NCBI GenBank assembly: GCA_013202515.1
Contig: JABMRN010000178.1
Location: 1 to 10,279, forward strand
Reading direction: 5' to 3'
Source of the DNA: Candidatus Omnitrophota bacterium
GTDB taxonomy: Bacteria > Omnitrophota > Gorgyraeia > JABMRN01
Length of the DNA: 10,279 nucleotides
Made by a program: the position numbers and the translations under genes. The notes under the pieces are model-generated. The model was given only the letters and a program-made list of their open reading frames with translations. It had not been told where the DNA came from and made no database searches. Shown piece after piece: positions 6,097 through 10,279 of this stretch; position 1 is the stretch's first letter, and the number at the start of each line of letters is the position of its first letter.

Positions 6097-7605
6097 TTAG
6101 AATCTCACCTTATGTTCTAATCCAACAAAACTTTCCCTGTCTTTAAACCTCATCTTAAAACTTTCATTTTCGTGCAGCTTATATTCAATACCTATTTCGC
6201 TTTCCTTGTCATCGGTGGAATAGCTATCAAAAAGATTCTCGCCTGAGTAAGCGTCAAAGCTAAACGTTATATCTTTTGCTACCTTCTTTTTTGCCTGGAT
6301 CTTGGCTGTTTCAAACCTTTTGGAAATCTCCCACCCCTCCCATACAGCCATGTTTTGGCTGGTTTCCATCTTCATTTTATCAAAGGCCTTGCCAGAAGAA
6401 AAAAGTGCGAAATCTATCTCTCCGCCCAAGAGAAGGCGTCCGCCATCCTTAACTATACAGCCGTCCAAAGCTACAAGCTTTCCGTTTCCCTTCAATGTAG
6501 CAATCAATGACTGAAACTCAAGATCTATTATCCTTCCGTTTCTAATATCGATATACGTGTGCGATTGCAATTCCGTAAGAGGCCCCTTTATTATGACCTC
6601 GCCTTTCATAAGTCCGCTTGCAATCTTTTCATCGTATTTAGTAAGAACGAATTCTTCTAATAAGAGATCCTTTATAATAAGGTGCATGCTAAGATATGGG
6701 TTATTGTAAAGTCCAATTTTTGCATTACCCTCAATAATTCTTTCATTTTCTTTATCGCCAACTCGAATAGAACTTATATCAATCAGATTCCTTTTTCTAA
6801 TGAATTTGCCCTTTATTTTGATATCTTTGAATGGGGAGTAATTTACAATCATATTTTTGAATGTCATTACAAAAGGAACGACGTCCTCTTCCATGTATAT
6901 AACGCATCTTACCTCACCCACTACATCAACGCCTTCAAGATCCAAATGCTTCAAGCCGGCATTTACAATAATTTGATTTTCGTCTTTCTTTAATATATTT
7001 AAAAGAACCTGCTGATTATTCTTTTTTACCTCGAAAGAGGCGTTCTTTGCCTTAAAATTAGCTAATCCTCGAATACTAATGTCTTCGTCTAGCTTCATAT
7101 CCAATAAATACAGAGAATCTTTAATGCGCACTATGTTTCCATTAAGGGCATGATTTATTTTATCCCCTAAAAGGGAAACGTACGCCAAAACAAACAGATT
7201 GTCAAATGATCCATCGAGTGAAACGAAACCATTAATAAAAGTATTTGTCTTCTCAAAGAATATCTTCATCTTGCCCTTGCGCTTTATAGGAGAAAGTCCC
7301 TTAATATTCTTTATAATAGGGTACCAGAACCTATAGGGAAATTCCACCCTCTCAAGCTGAATAGGTTTTTCAAGGTTTGCATGCGAAATTCTTAAATCAG
7401 ATGATACTATATCCTTAAAAATCCCGCCCTCCAAACGTCCGATATTAACGGTAACGCCCTTCGGGAAAAAGCTATTAAACTTTTTCTCAACGATCGTGCG
7501 GGAAGCACTGCCAGAATAAATGTCGAGTGCAAAAAACACTGAAAAGCTGAACAACAAATACAGCGTATTGCTTCTCATATTCTTTCTTATTATTGACCGC
7601 CTCAT
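6097..7605 (-). CDS. AsmA/TamB-like periplasmic protein, short form
   Basis: 502 residues. A basic N-terminus and hydrophobic segment (about 13-30) act as a signal anchor, so the rest should be periplasmic. Next comes an N-terminal segment of the TamB/AsmA kind (VNIGRLEGGIFKDI, 53-66), then long alternating beta-strand-like sequence. Residues about 330-400 show the typical AsmA/TamB repeat style (GEVIIKGPL, IDIRNGRI, GGRLLLGGEIDF). The last 60 residues alternate polar and hydrophobic and end in Phe (GLEHKVRF), resembling the C-terminal domain of TamB (DUF490) or a barrel-type final strand. Such proteins form a beta groove that carries lipid between membranes. It is far shorter than E. coli TamB (about 1260 residues). 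One base separates it from mlaE, tying it to lipid transport. The start is uncertain: a second Met at residue 10 is possible and neither has a good ribosome site. The function is inferred from pattern and context only. Confidence 0.62.
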   Translation of the reverse strand: MRRSIIRKNMRSNTLYLLFSFSVFFALDIYSGSASRTIVEKKFNSFFPKGVTVNIGRLEGGIFKDIVSSDLRISHANLEKPIQLERVEFPYRFWYPIIKNIKGLSPIKRKGKMKIFFEKTNTFINGFVSLDGSFDNLFVLAYVSLLGDKINHALNGNIVRIKDSLYLLDMKLDEDISIRGLANFKAKNASFEVKKNNQQVLLNILKKDENQIIVNAGLKHLDLEGVDVVGEVRCVIYMEEDVVPFVMTFKNMIVNYSPFKDIKIKGKFIRKRNLIDISSIRVGDKENERIIEGNAKIGLYNNPYLSMHLIIKDLLLEEFVLTKYDEKIASGLMKGEVIIKGPLTELQSHTYIDIRNGRIIDLEFQSLIATLKGNGKLVALDGCIVKDGGRLLLGGEIDFALFSSGKAFDKMKMETSQNMAVWEGWEISKRFETAKIQAKKKVAKDITFSFDAYSGENLFDSYSTDDKESEIGIEYKLHENESFKMRFKDRESFVGLEHKVRF

Positions 7606-7626
7606 AATATCAAGCCCGCTATTAAC

Positions 7627-10098
7627 TTATTTTGTGGTTTTCTCTTTAATCTTTTTCTTTGGCGTAATTTCTTTTTTGAATTCCAGATGATCAACCTTTG
7701 CCTCTACCTTAATGGACGTCCCGCTTTTAATCTGTCCCGATATTATCTCTTGCGCAAGCGGATCTTCAAGGAATCTCTGTATCGTCCTTTTAAGGGGCCT
7801 TGCGCCAAACACCTTATCAAACCCTTTCTCGACAAGAAAATCCTTAGCACTCTTAGTAAGCTCTATCATGACATTTTGCTCTTTTAGTCTGTCTTCTACT
7901 TCTTTTATCTCCAGCTCTACAATCCCCTCGAGATCCTTCTTGGTAAGGCTTCTAAAAACGATTATATCATCTACCCTGTTTAAAAACTCGGGCTTAAAAA
8001 CTTTTTTAACCTCTTCGAGCAGACGTTCCTTCATCTCCTTATATGACTCTTCTTCTTTGTCACTGGTTTTAAAACCGATCGAACCCTTTTTCCTGAGCAT
8101 ATCCGCGCCTATGTTGGACGTCATTATAACGATAGTATTTTTAAAATCTACTTTCCTGCCGAAAGAATCCGTTAGGCGGCCTGATTCCAGGACCTGTAAA
8201 AGCAGATTGAATACGTCTGAATGCGCCTTTTCTATCTCATCAAGAAGAACAACCGAATATGGCCTTCGCCTAACCTTCTCAGTTAGCTGTCCTCCTTCTT
8301 CATACCCCACGTAACCAGGCGGCGCCCCGACAAGACGAGAAACATTAAACTTTTCCATATATTCCGACATGTCTATCTGGATTATCGCATCTTCATCGCC
8401 AAACATGAATTCTGCAAGCTTCATGGCAAGAAGCGTCTTTCCAACACCGGTAGGCCCCATGAATACGAACGAGCCGATAGGCCTCTTCGGATCCTTGATA
8501 CCTGCCCTGGAACGTCTAACCGCACTTGTAATAGCCTTGATCGCCTCATTCTGTCCTATAACACGCTTATCAAGCTCTTTCTCCATATTAACAAATTTCA
8601 CAGATTCTTTTTCTTCGAGCTTGATAATGGGTACACCTGTCCATTTGGAGACTACAATCGCTATATCTTCGGCAGTAACACTTAGTGTTTTTTTGCCGCT
8701 TGCTTCCTTCCAACTTTTTTTAATACTACTTAATTCTTCTTTTGCCTTTCTTTCCTCATCCCGTATCTTTGCAGCCTTTTCAAAATCCTGCTCTTTTACT
8801 GCTTCTTCCTTTTCCTTTTTTATGTTCAAAAGCCTCGCCTCTACTTCCTTCATATTGGGCGGTGCCGTCATTGTGGATAATCTTGCACGGGAGCCAGCCT
8901 CATCGATTAAATCAATGGCCTTGTCCGGAAGAAAGCGGCCAGATATATATCTATCCGATAGCTTGGCGGCTGCCTCAACTGCCTCATCTAAAAATTTAAC
9001 ACGATGATGCGCCTCGTACCTGTCTCTTAATCCCTTTAGGATTTCTATGGTTTCGTCAACGCTCGGGGCCTCAACCATAATAGTCTGGAACCTTCGCTCT
9101 AAGGCTGCGTCTTTTTCTATGTGCTTTCTGTATTCATCAAGGGTTGTTGCACCTATACACTGTATCTCTCCACGCGATAGAGCAGGCTTTAAGATATTGG
9201 AGGCATCAATGGCGCCTTCAGCACCACCGGCACCAACAAGGGTATGAAGTTCGTCAATAAAAACAATCGCATCTGTCGATCGCTTCAATTCTTCCATGAC
9301 AGCCTTTATTCTCTCTTCAAATTGGCCTCTGTATTTTGTCCCGGCAACCATAAGTGCAAGGTCTAGAATCATAATTCTTTTGTTTCGAAGGATCTCTGGG
9401 ACATCTCCATTTATTATGTCCTGTGCAAGGCCTTCTACAATCGCTGTTTTACCCACGCCTGCTTCGCCGAGAAGAACGGGGTTGTTTTTCGTTCTTCTTG
9501 CGAGAATTTGGATCACTCGTTCTATTTCATTTTTTCTGCCTATAACCGGATCAAGTTTATTTTCTCTCGCTAGTCCTGTCAGATCTCTTCCAAAAGAATC
9601 AAGTGCTGGTGTTTTTCCCTTCTTAACCTTCTCTTTGGTGCCGAATCCCGGAATCGAGGAACCCAAGAGATTCATTACTTCCATCCTCACCCTGTCCAAA
9701 TCAAGACCTAAACTCATAAGGACCTGTGAAGCAACACCTTCGCCCTCTCTTATGAGTCCAAGGAGAAGATGCTCGGTACCTATATAATTGTGTCCTAGGT
9801 TTCTGGCCTCATCCATAGCGAGCTCTATAACCTTTTTAGCCTTAGGTGTAAACGGAATATCTCCCTGGATTATAGTGCTCGGACCCGGTTGAACGAACTT
9901 TTCAACCTCAATCCTTATCTTACCTGGGCTTAGCCCCATACTCGCCAAAACTGCTGCGGCCACACCCTCGCCTTCTCTTACTAGACCCAAGAGAATATGT
10001 TCTGTTCCTATATAATCATGGTTAAATCTTTTGGCCTCTTCTTTGGCTAAAAGAATTACCTTTCGTGCTCTTTCAGTAAATCGATTAAACATCGCCAT
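7627..10098 (-). CDS. clpC: ATP-dependent Clp protease ATPase ClpC
   Basis: AAA+ unfoldase that delivers substrates to ClpP. 823 residues from the chosen start. Two Clp-N repeats (about 5-70 and 80-145) each carry GTEH; Glu33 and Glu109 match the phospho-arginine contact residues reported for Bacillus ClpC (Glu32, Glu106). AAA1 has Walker A GEAGVGKT (211-218) and Walker B IVFIDE (278-283). A UVR/middle-domain coiled coil sits at about 420-460, as in ClpC rather than ClpA. AAA2 has GPTGVGKT (548-555) and VVLLDE (616-621). A ClpP-docking tripeptide IGF (674-676) is present, so it should work with ClpP. The C-terminal tail (807-823) is lysine-rich. I start at ATG 10096-10098 (MAMFNRFTERA), 9 nt after GGAGG; a TTG further upstream would add 15 unrelated residues. 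It directly follows mcsB, whose product can mark its substrates. Confidence 0.97.
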   Translation of the reverse strand: MAMFNRFTERARKVILLAKEEAKRFNHDYIGTEHILLGLVREGEGVAAAVLASMGLSPGKIRIEVEKFVQPGPSTIIQGDIPFTPKAKKVIELAMDEARNLGHNYIGTEHLLLGLIREGEGVASQVLMSLGLDLDRVRMEVMNLLGSSIPGFGTKEKVKKGKTPALDSFGRDLTGLARENKLDPVIGRKNEIERVIQILARRTKNNPVLLGEAGVGKTAIVEGLAQDIINGDVPEILRNKRIMILDLALMVAGTKYRGQFEERIKAVMEELKRSTDAIVFIDELHTLVGAGGAEGAIDASNILKPALSRGEIQCIGATTLDEYRKHIEKDAALERRFQTIMVEAPSVDETIEILKGLRDRYEAHHRVKFLDEAVEAAAKLSDRYISGRFLPDKAIDLIDEAGSRARLSTMTAPPNMKEVEARLLNIKKEKEEAVKEQDFEKAAKIRDEERKAKEELSSIKKSWKEASGKKTLSVTAEDIAIVVSKWTGVPIIKLEEKESVKFVNMEKELDKRVIGQNEAIKAITSAVRRSRAGIKDPKRPIGSFVFMGPTGVGKTLLAMKLAEFMFGDEDAIIQIDMSEYMEKFNVSRLVGAPPGYVGYEEGGQLTEKVRRRPYSVVLLDEIEKAHSDVFNLLLQVLESGRLTDSFGRKVDFKNTIVIMTSNIGADMLRKKGSIGFKTSDKEEESYKEMKERLLEEVKKVFKPEFLNRVDDIIVFRSLTKKDLEGIVELEIKEVEDRLKEQNVMIELTKSAKDFLVEKGFDKVFGARPLKRTIQRFLEDPLAQEIISGQIKSGTSIKVEAKVDHLEFKKEITPKKKIKEKTTK

Positions 10099-10107
10099 TT
10101 GATTTTG

Positions 10108-10112
10108 CCTCC
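10108..10112 (-). promoter_or_regulatory. Shine-Dalgarno that fixes the clpC start
   Basis: GGAGG on the minus strand, 9 nt before the ATG that gives MAMFNRF. The next ATG, two codons on, would be 15 nt away, and the upstream TTG lies on the wrong side of it. This decides the start. The remaining mcsB-clpC spacer (10113-10170) holds a short palindrome AACAGCTGTT (10142-10151) and nothing else I can name. Confidence 0.7.
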
Positions 10113-10170
10113 AATTGTTTATATGATACGTCGTCCTGAACAACAGCTGTTCAAAGTTTTTTCCTCTTAC

Positions 10171-10279
10171 TTACTTTAATCTATCTCGAATCAGTTCCGC
10201 ACGTTTACGATCACGGTCCTGAGGAGAAAGCACTTTTTTTTCTGTTTTTTGCAGATGCGCCGGTTGTATAAGTATGAAC
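10171..10279 (-). CDS. mcsB: Protein arginine kinase McsB, C-terminal end (runs off the right edge)
   Basis: Only the last 35 codons and the stop are visible. The translated end reads LIQPAHLQK, then LSPQDRDRKRAELIRDRLK and stop. This matches the C-terminus of Bacillus-type McsB, including the RDxxRA motif (here RDRKRA) that forms the allosteric phospho-arginine pocket in that family. McsB phosphorylates arginines on proteins, marking them for ClpC-ClpP. The kinase domain and any upstream mcsA or ctsR are outside the window. A 72-nt spacer separates it from clpC. Despite its short length the identification is fairly firm, because both the sequence and the mcsB-clpC order agree. Confidence 0.88.
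   Translation of the reverse strand, partial: FILIQPAHLQKTEKKVLSPQDRDRKRAELIRDRLK

Noticed and set aside
7712..9787. Long open frames on the plus strand opposite clpC (about 160-210 codons)
   Set aside because: They are antisense to a fully conserved clpC, have Ser/Leu/Phe-rich composition expected from reading such a gene backwards, and match no family I recognise.
10099..10143. A longer clpC starting at TTG 10143
   Set aside because: The added 15 residues resemble no ClpC, and the GGAGG site lies inside that extension, pointing to the ATG at 10098.
10118..10160. A short leader peptide or operator in the mcsB-clpC spacer (TTG start after AGAGG; palindrome AACAGCTGTT)
   Set aside because: An 11-codon frame and a 10-bp palindrome are easily found by chance. 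No known regulator site fits.

Overview
All recognisable genes in this window lie on the minus strand, so the window reads right to left. It contains nine complete genes with a partial gene at each edge. From right to left they are the 3' end of mcsB (protein arginine kinase), clpC, a 502-residue AsmA/TamB-like periplasmic protein, mlaE, mlaF, mlaD, a yacL-type PIN/TRAM membrane protein, ispD, ispF, cysE and the 5' part of cysS. Most spacers are 1-72 nt and several Shine-Dalgarno (SD) sequences overlap the preceding stop codon, so this looks like one long polycistron or a few read-through operons. No tRNA, rRNA, CRISPR array, insertion sequence or phage gene was seen, and no spacer is longer than 109 nt.

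Organism: an MlaE/F/D transporter with a TamB-like protein implies a diderm cell with an outer membrane. McsB, ClpC with conserved phospho-arginine contact residues, and YacL are better known from Bacillota. The gene order mcsB-clpC-(...)-yacL-ispD-ispF-(...)-cysE-cysS is the classical Bacillus order, in which radA-disA sit between clpC and yacL, and gltX between ispF and cysE. Here the TamB-like/mlaEFD block occupies the radA-disA position and gltX is absent. An uncultured diderm lineage such as Omnitrophota (former OP3) is my best guess, with Elusimicrobiota or a relative as alternatives. This is inference from gene content, not a phylogenetic placement.

Layout: 10279-7627 is the protein-quality module, in which McsB marks proteins with phospho-arginine and ClpC unfolds them for ClpP. 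7605-3902 is an envelope lipid-transport module: a possible periplasmic lipid conduit, then permease, ATPase and MCE (mammalian cell entry) protein. 3858-1662 holds YacL (membrane-tethered PIN domain, predicted nuclease) and two enzymes of the MEP isoprenoid pathway, IspD and IspF. 1591-1 is cysteine metabolism: serine acetyltransferase, with an unusual N-terminal membrane segment, then cysteinyl-tRNA synthetase.

The spacers carry structure beyond the genes. The ispF-cysE spacer has a 7-bp-period repeat that supplies the last five codons and the stop of ispF and forms one arm of an imperfect palindrome. The cysE-cysS spacer is a low-complexity palindrome built from AGTCAAA/ACTCAAA-like words. 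A neat 9-bp stem-loop sits between mlaD and yacL. The most interesting observations are the chimeric gene order, the short TamB-like protein tied to Mla, and the spacer repeats.
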